Below, one piece after another: positions 47,745-56,399 of a DNA stretch of 64,000 nt. The notes under the pieces were generated by a model. It ran no database searches. It was not told where the DNA came from and saw nothing but the letters and a program-made list of their open reading frames with translations. Numbering within the stretch: the first letter of the stretch is position 1; each line of letters starts with the position of its first letter. Made by a program: the position numbers and the translations under genes. Source of the stretch: Pseudoips prasinana (taxonomy: Eukaryota; Arthropoda; Insecta; Lepidoptera; Nolidae); assembly GCA_951640165.1 (NCBI GenBank), contig OX621253.1, positions 30,945,969 through 31,009,968 of the forward strand. Direction: 5' to 3'.

Positions 47745-48015
47745 ACTCATTGGACTAGCGGTAGCGTGTTCAACTGCAGATAATAAAATCCTGGGATCAA
47801 ATCCCGGGTCGGGCCAAAAAGTGATTATGGGAATAATGAAGTCCTGGGTTCAATTCCCGGGTCGGGCCAAAAAGTGATTATGGGATTTTTCCGTAAAAAG
47901 TAATTTCTCAGTATCAGCCCGAAGTCTGGGAGTTGACGATATTACACCCCCATGCCTCGGAGAGCACGTAAAGCCGTCGTTCCTGTGCCTGACCTCTTTC
48001 CGGTCGTATCGCTAG
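47745..48015 (+). mobile_element. SINE family S2, 5' part, with duplicated B box; split by a retroelement
   Basis: The head ggactagcggtagcgtgttc continues to a B box twice: a 53-bp unit at about 47779-47831 (tcctgggatcaaatcccggg) is repeated at 47832-47884 (tcctgggttcaattcccggg). The S2 body runs to gtcgtatcgctag at 48015, where the Ty3/Gypsy LTR starts. The SINE resumes at 54168 (ctagtcgtcccatcggatca). Confidence 0.85.
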
Positions 48016-48149
48016 TGTAAGGTTGGGCGATGATATATCAATGAAACGCTCTGACTGCTGGATAATAACTCACTCTTTATTAATAAGTAAACATGCTTTA
48101 TATTAATAGGAAAGGGTGATACATACTTATGTCTAACTTACATACTACA
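48016..48149 (-). repeat. Ty3/Gypsy 3' LTR (134 bp)
   Basis: TGTAAGGTTGGGCGATGATA ... CATACTACA on the plus strand, TG...CA ends. Unusually short for the superfamily. Contains an AATAAA-like run in sense orientation. Confidence 0.93.
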
Positions 48150-48441
48150 CCTCCAACGAAAGGAAAAAAAAATAAAATAATATGACAGTATTATTTTATT
48201 TACTTACAACTAACATAGTAAATAAATCGCAGTATTATGCACTACAATTGCATGGGTTTTATTAACATCTGAATACATAGTTCTAAATGTTTGTTTTATT
48301 TAGATAACATTACAATTTACGTAAGCAAACATATCAATGTTTTGTATAGTTATATTGAGTAAAAGTTAAGTTGAATACAACAATTAATATAAGGTGTAAA
48401 ATAGTAAAAATATGTAAAATGTGTATATAATAAAAATATAA

Positions 48442-51400
48442 TCATGAATAATATAGCTTAGTCCTATTCTTATGTACTAAATCGGTTTTACCATTATCTT
48501 TTAATATTTCAACATTTGGTGCAACATCTTTGATTACCAAGTATGGTCCATTGTAAACACTTTGAAGTTTAGTACCAGTCTCATTTCGTACAAGTATCAA
48601 GTCGTTCTCCTTATAGGTAATGGGATTACAGGTAGAATCATGTTTCTCTTTTCTTAGTATTTTACTTTGTATTAAATTTTGGTACGCTTCTTTTTGTGAT
48701 GTTTGGAGTCTGTACTTCAATTCTAAGGGATAATTGTCATAGTTATAAAGTGGCTCTACTGCATTTTTATTCAAATTGGATGGTATATTACAACGTTTCC
48801 CGAATACTAACTCATACGGCGTAAATTTGGTAGCAGTATGAACAGACGTATTGTAGGCGAAGCACCAGTAGGGTAACCATGTACTCCATGATTTCGAATG
48901 GTTATCGGTTTGTATTCTTAAAAAATTACCTAAATTTTTATGAGTATTCTCTAAAGAGCCTATAGTTTGGTGATGGTATGCAGTAGAGTTAAGAGTAGTT
49001 ATATTTAATAATTTACAAGTTTCCTGGAAAATTGATGATAAAAATTCAGAACCCCTATCAGTCGCGACTCTATCTGGTATCCCAAAACGGAGTATAAAAT
49101 TATTAACAAAGTTTTTCGCTATCTCATTTGAACTTTTAGAAAACATAGGATATGCCTCTACGTATTTACTTAATTCGCATTGGATAGTCAGCATATACGA
49201 ATAGTTGTAGTCATCCTTATCTAATGGACCTACTACGTCAAGGAAAATTTTGTCCATTGAAGAATTCGCAGTAGTTGTTATTACCATAGGTTCTTTAATA
49301 TAATGAGAATTATGTTTCTGCTTTTGGCACTTCTCACATTTCTTAATAAATTCCTTAACATCGCGTTCAAGACCTGGCCAAAAGTAATATTTCTTGATAT
49401 TTTTATACATTCGTCTTATACCAGCGTGGCCACTAGTTGGTAGAAGATGAAAATCATTTAATATTACTTTTTGGTCGTCTTTGTTGTCAATTATTTCAAC
49501 ATTGTTTAATATACACAATCGCGGTCCGGACCAATTAGTGTAATTCTTAATTTCTTTAATTATTTTTTCTATAAATTCGTCATACATTTTACATCTTATG
49601 AAAATTAATTCAAGTACATTTATTTTCTCGCAAAAATATCTCAGTTCCCTCACAAAAGCGGCTGGCGTCAGTTGTGATTGGGATACTGGATTTATAAACA
49701 AAGTCATTCTAAATGACGAATAACAAAACACTTTATTCTCTAATTCAATTTCATTAGACTTACGTAAGCTTTTTAGTTTATATTTACCAATAAATTTTAG
49801 TTCTACAGAATTTCTCGGTTTACTATGAATTTCTACAACTTTTGGTTGCGCAGGCCAATCGTCAGTAGGAACCATAGCACTCGGAGAATCCTGAAGGTCT
49901 AATTGTTTTTTACGTTGTGCACGTGTCATAACAGAGATAATGCTTTCATGCATAGTTTTTAAGTCTGTCGATGTAATAGGTAGGCGTGACATTGAGTCAG
50001 CTATAATATTATCTGATCCTTTTATGTACTTTATGATGAAATCATATTCTTCAAGTAAAAGTCTAAATTTCATGAGACGACTAGAGGGATCTCGCATTGT
50101 AAATAAATAAATAAGTGGTTTATGATCGGTTTGAATAATAAAAGTCCTACCATATAAATAAGGGCGAAAATGCTTCACAGCCCAAACTATTGCTAACAGC
50201 TCTTTTTCCACTGTGGGGTAGTTAAGTTCAGCTTTATTGAGGTTTCTGCTTGCAAACGCTATAGGTTTATTATTTTCGTTACATAAGACGGCGCCCAATG
50301 AATGTTGCGAAGCATCCGTTTGTAATATAAACTTATGGTCTGTCGAAAAATCCGGATATTGAAGTATGGGAGGTGAAGATATAATAGATTTTAACTTTAA
50401 AAATGCATTCTGACATTTTTCGTCCCATATAAATGGCGTATTTTTCTTAGTTAAGCGCGTAAGTGGATACGCTATAAACGCAAAATTTTTGATAAATTTC
50501 CTATAATAGTTCGCAAACGCTACAAATCTTATCAATTCTTCTACATTGTTTGGAACTGGCCAATTGTTCAACGCTTGAATTTTTTGAGGGTCAGGTAGAA
50601 CACCTTCACCGGATATGATATGTCCTAAATATAAAATGTCTTTTTTAAGGAAATTACATTTAAGGGGATTTAATTTTAAATTGTCCTGACGTAATCGAGT
50701 AAAAACATCAATGAGATTTTTAGCGTGTCCTTCTAAGGACTTTCCAAAAACGACAAGGTCATCTAAATAAACTAGGCATTTCTCGAAAGTTAACCCTGAC
50801 ATGGCAACAGTCATCATTTTTGAAAATGCATTAGGGCTTGTTTTCAACCCCATAGGCATTCTTGTCATCTGATATTGGCCTGAAACGGAAGCAGTACAAT
50901 TATTGTCTGTGTTACTGTTATTTGCAATTTTATATTGACCCGAACAAAATGCTGTATATTTTCGACTTTCGGGGTCAAGGTCACATTGGTAGTACCCGCT
51001 AGAAAGGTCAAGCGTAGAAAAGTATATAGCTCCTGAAAGAGAATCCAAAATTTCGGTTATATTAGGGAGGGGAAATTTATCGTCTTGGATGTTATTGTTT
51101 AATTTTCTGTAGTCAATTACCAATCGCCACTTCCTATTGCCTAAACTATCTATTTTTTTCGGAACCAGTAACAATGGGCTAGACCATTCAGACTGGCATG
51201 GCTCAATTATGCCTTCTCGTAACATATCACTAATCTGATCATTTACTTCACGTTTTTGGGAATATGGAATTCTATAGGGTTTACTAAATACAGGCTGAGT
51301 ATTAGGTTTTAAATTAATTTGGTGTTTATAAATGTTTGTTGTGGTTAACTGGTCTCCTGGTAATAAAAATACATCTGAAAATTTTGCACATATGTTTTCA

Positions 51401-52185
51401 ATAGTTACTTGCTCTTCAGCATTCAAATGTTTTAAATTTAATAAGCTAAATAATTTTTTTACACGATTCGAATTGACAATTTTACATTGATTAAAACTAC
51501 ACACATTATATTCGCTAACATTCTGTATGGTCGGTTGAATATTGTCAAGGGAAACCTCCTTGTCGCTTGTATTTAAAACCAAAATAGGTATCAAGCCATT
51601 TGTAGGCTTTACTAACGTACTAGCCAGAAATACTTCCTCCTGTAATTCCGAGGAACAAACTAGACATTCTTCTGTAAACGTAGTTTGTATATAATGTATC
51701 GATTCTGATCTTGGCGGTAAAATAAAACAATGGGAACTCGATCTTAAAGGTAAAATAATGTTATTATTTAGTGTCAAAGTAGAACAATTAAGATTTAAAA
51801 TAGCATTAAATTTGGAAAGAAAATCTTGTCCTAAAATAGCATGTGCCTTACATGGCAAGGAATTAAAAACATAAAACTTATGTTCGAATGAATGACCTGG
51901 CGGATCATAACAGTTACTAAGTGTTAAATAAACGTATCCGATTGCTTCTATTGAACCGCCTATTCCGTTTATTGTAATGGTCTCTGTATGGAGTGGAATG
52001 TTTAATCCAACAACATGTTTATATTTAATAGCACAGATGGTTGCGCCGGTGTCTATTAGAAATGAATAGTTATATTTATCTACATATAAATCAATGCAAC
52101 AAGTACTATCGTTTGCACAAATGAAATCATTATTCACGAAAAAATTTGCTTTGTTCCACAGGCGAATTGTCATTAGTGGGTTCAT
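48442..52185 (-). CDS. pol: Ty3/Gypsy Pol: protease, reverse transcriptase, RNase H, integrase
   Basis: 1247 codons. Protease DTG at residues 46-48 (SFLIDTGATI). RT has LDLSSGYYQ and the active site YLDD near residues 473-476. RNase H has QTDASQHSLGAVL near 623. The integrase HHCC finger (SGHAGIRRMY ... CEKCQKQK) spans about 912-960. The catalytic triad is D near 984 (FLDVVGPL), D near 1040 (ATDRGSEF) and E near 1077 (GSLENTHKNL). A GPY-type segment (YNGPYLVIKDV) is at the C-terminus; no chromodomain. Between the RT motifs KYTAF and MTRMPMGL there is an extra ~20-residue segment with SGQY on both sides (about residues 413-436). The frame lies +1 relative to gag and is open only from 52188. 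Confidence 0.94.
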   Translation of the reverse strand: MNPLMTIRLWNKANFFVNNDFICANDSTCCIDLYVDKYNYSFLIDTGATICAIKYKHVVGLNIPLHTETITINGIGGSIEAIGYVYLTLSNCYDPPGHSFEHKFYVFNSLPCKAHAILGQDFLSKFNAILNLNCSTLTLNNNIILPLRSSSHCFILPPRSESIHYIQTTFTEECLVCSSELQEEVFLASTLVKPTNGLIPILVLNTSDKEVSLDNIQPTIQNVSEYNVCSFNQCKIVNSNRVKKLFSLLNLKHLNAEEQVTIENICAKFSDVFLLPGDQLTTTNIYKHQINLKPNTQPVFSKPYRIPYSQKREVNDQISDMLREGIIEPCQSEWSSPLLLVPKKIDSLGNRKWRLVIDYRKLNNNIQDDKFPLPNITEILDSLSGAIYFSTLDLSSGYYQCDLDPESRKYTAFCSGQYKIANNSNTDNNCTASVSGQYQMTRMPMGLKTSPNAFSKMMTVAMSGLTFEKCLVYLDDLVVFGKSLEGHAKNLIDVFTRLRQDNLKLNPLKCNFLKKDILYLGHIISGEGVLPDPQKIQALNNWPVPNNVEELIRFVAFANYYRKFIKNFAFIAYPLTRLTKKNTPFIWDEKCQNAFLKLKSIISSPPILQYPDFSTDHKFILQTDASQHSLGAVLCNENNKPIAFASRNLNKAELNYPTVEKELLAIVWAVKHFRPYLYGRTFIIQTDHKPLIYLFTMRDPSSRLMKFRLLLEEYDFIIKYIKGSDNIIADSMSRLPITSTDLKTMHESIISVMTRAQRKKQLDLQDSPSAMVPTDDWPAQPKVVEIHSKPRNSVELKFIGKYKLKSLRKSNEIELENKVFCYSSFRMTLFINPVSQSQLTPAAFVRELRYFCEKINVLELIFIRCKMYDEFIEKIIKEIKNYTNWSGPRLCILNNVEIIDNKDDQKVILNDFHLLPTSGHAGIRRMYKNIKKYYFWPGLERDVKEFIKKCEKCQKQKHNSHYIKEPMVITTTANSSMDKIFLDVVGPLDKDDYNYSYMLTIQCELSKYVEAYPMFSKSSNEIAKNFVNNFILRFGIPDRVATDRGSEFLSSIFQETCKLLNITTLNSTAYHHQTIGSLENTHKNLGNFLRIQTDNHSKSWSTWLPYWCFAYNTSVHTATKFTPYELVFGKRCNIPSNLNKNAVEPLYNYDNYPLELKYRLQTSQKEAYQNLIQSKILRKEKHDSTCNPITYKENDLILVRNETGTKLQSVYNGPYLVIKDVAPNVEILKDNGKTDLVHKNRTKLYYS

Positions 52186-53380
52186 CGTTCAATACACGAA
52201 TATTTGGATATTGACGTGTCCCTCGATGACCCCTATAATTATTATTGTACCTATTATTATAGTTCGAGTACTTACCTCGGTACGATGTTGACGGACCTCG
52301 TACTTGATTCTCGAAGGCACGACCACGGCCTCGGTAGAACGTAGCACCACGGTGCATGGTTGGTCTGCTAAAGTTATTATATGTAGAAGCACCTCGAAAC
52401 TGGCGAGTAGTCCCAGCATTAAAGTTACCTCTGTAATACGTAGGTTTATGATAGTTGTTACGCTTTTTATTATACGTTAAAATATCTCCAGACTGAGACG
52501 GCAACGCAATTTCCTCATCTACCGCTGCCTGTACCGCGTCCTTCAATGAGTCAAAATTTCGTGCAGCTATTATAGTGCTAAGACGCCTATTGCGCAACCC
52601 GTCGGCAAAACGTTTGATCGCTTGCTTTTCATTTAAGGGCTGTAAAATTTTTAAATTCTGCGTATTACCGTCGGCTTGCGCGATAGTCAGATCCATGAAT
52701 ATTTCGGTCAATTCTTTGCCGTAATCATCAATTGATTTTCCATCTTGCCGAACAGATTGTAGTTTATTTTGTAAAGCTACGGAACTCTTTTTAGGTAAAA
52801 GAATCGTACGCATATCAGCTAATAATGCATCCACGGTTGTATAACTAGTATTAAGTTTCAACTTCGCGGATTGAGAAAGACGACTCTTTAAAACAAAGTT
52901 TATCAAATTTAATTTACATTGTTGACCATTCAAAATAGAACTATAATAGTCAATTCCGTCAATTAATTGTCTCGTTGATGATTCATCGTTCATGACTGGT
53001 AACAAACTTAAAGCTGTTTTTAAATTAAATTCCATTTTGGAGTCCTTTCCGTTATTTGTTGTCATACCAAATGTTTCGCTACTAGACTTATCAGATACAC
53101 GTACATGTGATTTATGACAAAATTCCTTAATCTCTAAATATAATTCTTTAATCCTATCACTATAAGATTTAATTAATGACAAACTTTCGGCACTTAATTC
53201 TTTCTTTTCTATTTGATTTTTTAAACTTGAAAATAAAACGGTGTAACTATTATACGCAACAGTTGCCTCATTGAACTTTTCTTTTAATCGTTCAGGCGTT
53301 CTTTTGTCATAACTCAACTTAGTTAAATTCTCTTTAATTACTCTTAACTTCTCATATACATTGTTAAGTTCTTGGGCCAT
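52130..53380 (-). CDS. gag: Ty3/Gypsy Gag
   Basis: 416 codons from ATG 53380. The N-terminal ~100 residues are helical and coiled-coil-like (YEKLRVIKENLTKLSYDKRT). The central capsid-like region has IKRFADGLRNRRLSTII. The C-terminus is rich in R, G, Y and N (YRGRGRAF, YNNRYNNNYRGHRGTR), an RNA-binding tail in place of a zinc knuckle. The last codons overlap pol by 59 nt. Gag forms the particle and binds element RNA. Confidence 0.9.
   Translation of the reverse strand: MAQELNNVYEKLRVIKENLTKLSYDKRTPERLKEKFNEATVAYNSYTVLFSSLKNQIEKKELSAESLSLIKSYSDRIKELYLEIKEFCHKSHVRVSDKSSSETFGMTTNNGKDSKMEFNLKTALSLLPVMNDESSTRQLIDGIDYYSSILNGQQCKLNLINFVLKSRLSQSAKLKLNTSYTTVDALLADMRTILLPKKSSVALQNKLQSVRQDGKSIDDYGKELTEIFMDLTIAQADGNTQNLKILQPLNEKQAIKRFADGLRNRRLSTIIAARNFDSLKDAVQAAVDEEIALPSQSGDILTYNKKRNNYHKPTYYRGNFNAGTTRQFRGASTYNNFSRPTMHRGATFYRGRGRAFENQVRGPSTSYRGKYSNYNNRYNNNYRGHRGTRQYPNIRVLNDEPTNDNSPVEQSKFFRE
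52136..52141 (-). promoter_or_regulatory. Candidate +1 ribosomal frameshift site UUU_CGU at gag/pol overlap
   Basis: In sense, the gag frame ends AAA TTT TTT CGT GAA TAA. Pol is +1 relative to gag. If tRNA-Phe slips from UUU to UUC at UUU_CGU, decoding continues with GTG in the pol frame. UUU_CGU is the known +1 shift motif of influenza A PA-X, and UUU_CGN that of amalgaviruses. It lies two codons before the gag stop, inside the 59-nt window where pol is open. Confidence 0.6.
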
Positions 53381-53556
53381 AATATGTCATCTTAACTAAA
53401 AAGGATAATATACTTAACATACAAATAAAAGTTACATAAATCGGTTACCATTGGGAGACGTACGTTCCTCGTTGAGTTACGTTTATGCGCACAGCAAAAC
53501 ACAAATTTTGTACACACTTTTTAACACTTAGTGGCACTTATTACAGCTCTCAGTTC

Positions 53557-54009
53557 TTATCCACTCGGTTTTAGCTCGAAATCGTCCATGCACTGGGTAG
53601 GCTTTGTTCTGGCACACGTTGAACATCTGGTTACATCTGAAGCTCCTCGACGCCCGCGCCGGGTAAATGTTCTCCTCAAAGATTGGCGAATGATTCTTTC
53701 ATCGATCCATGCCTCATGGCAATTTTTGTAACATTTGTAAGCAAAATAAATTGCCAATATCAACAGCAAGCTAAGGATTATCATCATAACTATGCTGATC
53801 GCCGATAGATGAAATTGTAGTTGTTCAGTACTGGCCGAATTAGAAGTCCCAATGCCATTTTGATTGATGATAACATCTTCTCTTTTTGGTGTATTAGAAT
53901 TGCACATTTTTGAAGATAAAAAAAATGAGTCTTTAATCACGTAATGTAGTCTCAGAACCAAATTCGTAAAATGTCCACATGATGACCGAAGTGCGACCCG
54001 ATGCCTCAA
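53557..54009 (-). CDS. Small transmembrane-protein frame upstream of gag
   Basis: 150 codons from 54009, or 117 from the Met at 53910 (MCNSNTPKREDVIINQNG). One strong membrane helix (ISIVMMIILSLLLILAIYFA) is followed by a basic cytoplasmic-like segment (IRQSLRRTFTRRGRRG) and a Cys cluster (TRCSTCARTKPTQC). It lies between the primer site and gag, with no overlap of gag (177 bp gap). I do not recognise the family. Errantivirus env lies after pol and is much longer, so this is not a displaced env by position or size. The frame is open and the predicted helix is clear, but expression is unproven. Confidence 0.65.
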   Translation of the reverse strand: MRHRVALRSSCGHFTNLVLRLHYVIKDSFFLSSKMCNSNTPKREDVIINQNGIGTSNSASTEQLQFHLSAISIVMMIILSLLLILAIYFAYKCYKNCHEAWIDERIIRQSLRRTFTRRGRRGASDVTRCSTCARTKPTQCMDDFELKPSG

Positions 54010-54017
54010 ATACCAAA

Positions 54018-54033
54018 CATGGCAGGGTCGCCA
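54018..54033 (-). other. Ty3/Gypsy primer-binding site
   Basis: Sense TGGCGACCCTGCCATG directly follows the 5' LTR. TGGCGACC-type sites are common in arthropod LTR elements. Confidence 0.75.
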
Positions 54034-54167
54034 TGTAAGGTTGGGCGATGATATATCAATGAAACGCTCTGACTGCTGGATAATAACTCACTCTTTATTA
54101 ATAAGTAAACATGCTTTATATTAATAGGAAAGGGTGATACATACTTATGTCTAACTTACATACTACA
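54034..54167 (-). repeat. Ty3/Gypsy 5' LTR (134 bp)
   Basis: Matches 48016-48149 over its full length as read; followed by the CTAG duplication. Confidence 0.93.
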
Positions 54168-54220
54168 CTAGTCGTCCCATCGGATCATGAGAGTGATGGA
54201 ATAGAAAGTGCAGGGGCACT
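54168..54220 (+). mobile_element. SINE family S2, 3' part after the Ty3/Gypsy insertion
   Basis: ctagtcgtcccatcggatca then tgagagtgatggaatagaaa continues the S2 body broken at 48015. Confidence 0.85.
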
Positions 54221-54228
54221 TTCAATTC

Positions 54229-54271
54229 AACCTTTAAAATTTAGAGTGATACACTCTAAATTTTAAAGGTT
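54229..54271. repeat. Perfect palindrome, 20-bp arms, 3-nt loop
   Basis: aacctttaaaatttagagtg and its exact complement around ata. Just before it, gaaagtgc/gcactttc (about 54204-54223) forms a second small stem. Confidence 0.95.
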
Positions 54272-54545
54272 CCCTGTAACGACATATTAATCATTCATAC
54301 AACACATACAAATAAAAAAATATGAATAATGTACTAGGCTCATATGAACAGTAGGGGACATTTCAAATTCCGTCCTGATTATATCCAAAGTTACACTAAT
54401 ATGGCGGCAAAATCAAAGAGTTGATGTAGGTAAATAATAAACGGTTAAATATCTTTTAATATTCATGTAAGCGAGCCGCGCGCGTCGTCGATACCTAGGC
54501 GGCTCTTTTGAGTGGACTCAAAGACGCCGCGTTCGAAGAAAGCCG
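54272..54545 (+). repeat. Direct-repeat partner of 47225-47740
   Basis: See 47225-47740. It contains gcgcgtcgtcgatacc, absent from the left copy. Confidence 0.75.
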
Positions 54546-55400
54546 CCAAATTCATCAAATATTGTGCAATTTCATTTATTTAATAAAAATATTAAAATCA
54601 TCAGTTGTTCGTAAACTGCTGTCTATTTAGGTCGTGTTTAGTTACTAAATCGTCTAAAATGTCGTTTAGTAATGAGTAAAGTGTTCCGCGAAATCCTTAA
54701 CTATGTCGTTTAGTGATCTTAATAATTTGGAAAATTTCGTGCATTCATCTATGAAAGAATAGCCTCAGACGTGCACTTTGTGATGATGGATTCATAGGTC
54801 ACAGAATTCAAGGCTGTTTAATTACGAGGAACCTATGTCGTGAAGGGTACAGTGTCGCGATGGATGCCACGCCTCTTTATAACTAAGAAACATGAAAGCT
54901 TTACGATTCTATGAATATGTTGTACATGAGAGACACTCGTGTTAGTCGGCAAGTCTTAGATTTAATCTTTCGGTGTCGGTGCAGATTTTAGTGAACGTGA
55001 AATAATGAAATTCTTCCATCAGTACTGAAAACAACTTCAACTAGAAGTTAAACTATAAAAAGGATCTCGTAATGTGTTTGTGTATCACGTACTTATACGA
55101 TGTAAAGTATCCAATAGCTATTCAGCAGTGCTATAAATAAAAACATAACTCTAAAATAAAACAAAATATGTACAGTAGTGAGTGCAATCGGAATCAAACT
55201 ACCAGGCGTGCATAGAAACACAGAGGTATGTCAAACAATTTCTAGCGTAAATCAGAATCAGCTGTGCTGTGTTAGTACGGATGTTCGTTATATCGATAAA
55301 AATACTTGCCGATATATTGAATGGTATATTATTTTACGATCAAGATTAAAATGATGGTATTTCGGTATGAGATTTTGTGTATAGGTAGGCTTAAGGAGAC
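54546..55400. other. Unassigned AT-rich stretch
   Basis: No repeat or coding signal recognised. Confidence 0.5.
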
Positions 55401-55403
55401 CGT

Positions 55404-55448
55404 ATATGCCCCTTAAGTTACGTTCACTCTTTCTGTTACACGTTGTAT
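55404..55448 (-). repeat. Terminal-repeat-like sequence, right arm
   Basis: ccccttaagttacgttcact then ctttctgttacacgttgtat is the inverse of 46883-46925. After removing the Ty3/Gypsy copy, the arms would bound about 2.4 kb. Confidence 0.7.
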
Positions 55449-55674
55449 ATCAAAAATACACCACACCAACGTGTGGCATACTTTTTTTAAATTTTGACAA
55501 TTATTTTTACTATACAGTTCCACAAACTTTTCTGACCCGGTGGCAGCGTCGCTGTTATCGCATTTAGTGTTGCTAGTAAATATTTTTTGCAATAAAGTGG
55601 GTAAAAATAATATGCACATTGTAACGTAAATGTTACTTCACTAAAAAGCAAACAAATACTGTCATTACAAATCG

Positions 55675-56334
55675 TTATATTTTTATACAATAATTATGAT
55701 CATTTACATAAAATGTATGCTGGGTGTTCTCTAACGGATCTCCGGCTTCCGGTGACATATTAACTCCAGGTATTATTATGTCACCGGAATGATTTAATTC
55801 AGAAGTCATTTCATCATCATCATTATCGGAATCACTGCTTTTACTTTCACTACCTAAATGAATGATGAAAGGCTCGTCTAAATATCCATCCCTTTTTCGA
55901 CACACATTTTCAATATTTTTTTACATGATCGCAATGCTTTTGACATTCATTGACTGTTATTTAATAAAAACTTCTGCAATCAATGATAGGATTTTAGAAT
56001 TCGATCTACCAATATTCTGATCTGCTATAAATTTTTGCATCTGCTTGCTCTTTTTCTTTCACAAGTTTTCTTACAAATCGCTCGCGGACCCCTACAAACG
56101 AAATAGCAAAAAATAATTAAATAATGAATATTTTAAAATATGTATTTTAATTTAAAGAGCGAGGGGGAATTTCGTATTTTTTCAGAAGCTGACAACACTA
56201 ACCTGTAGCAGCAGCTACGCATTCATACAACTTATTGAAGGGTATAATGGTGCCTGAAGGCGTTATTCTTCCTTCATATAATTCAATACTTGTAATATAA
56301 CGTTCCCCGCATCAATTTTTAAAGCTTTCGGCAT
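55675..56334 (-). pseudogene. Decayed DDE transposase-like gene, intron-bearing, middle deleted
   Basis: Exon A starts at ATG 56334 (MPKALKIDAGNVI). After a one-base shift it continues TPSGTIIPFNKLYECVAAAT up to a donor (g|gttagt, about 56202). Exon B starts at 56091 (GVRERFVRKLVKEKEQADAK) and soon stops. The last part, about 55930-55675, gives KILKMCRKRDGYLDEPFIIH then an acidic SESKSSDSDNDDDE. This beginning and end match an insect family of DDE transposase-like proteins (N-terminal VAAATGVS-type helix-turn-helix, C-terminal FIIxL + acidic tail) that I know only by pattern. The catalytic region is missing. Confidence 0.5.
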
Positions 56335-56399
56335 TTTTCACAATTAAAAACCACAAAGAGGAATATAAATACGCGCAACAAACAATCAATGGCAGGAAT

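Larger units (their letters stand above)
48016..54167 (-). mobile_element. Ty3/Gypsy LTR retrotransposon, apparently complete
   Basis: 6152 bp, bounded by two 134-bp LTRs that I read as identical (48016-48149, 54034-54167) and by the 4-bp target duplication CTAG (48012-48015 and 54168-54171). On the minus strand: 5' LTR, primer site, a small membrane-protein frame, gag, pol, 3' LTR. All pol domains have their catalytic motifs, so it may be a recent and possibly competent copy. No env follows pol; the ~290 bp between pol stop and LTR has no frame. Confidence 0.93.

Noticed and set aside
53557..54009. Upstream membrane frame as a displaced errantivirus env
   Set aside because: Too short, no furin site or fusion peptide, and the element is not flanked by AGTT/AACT errantivirus LTRs.
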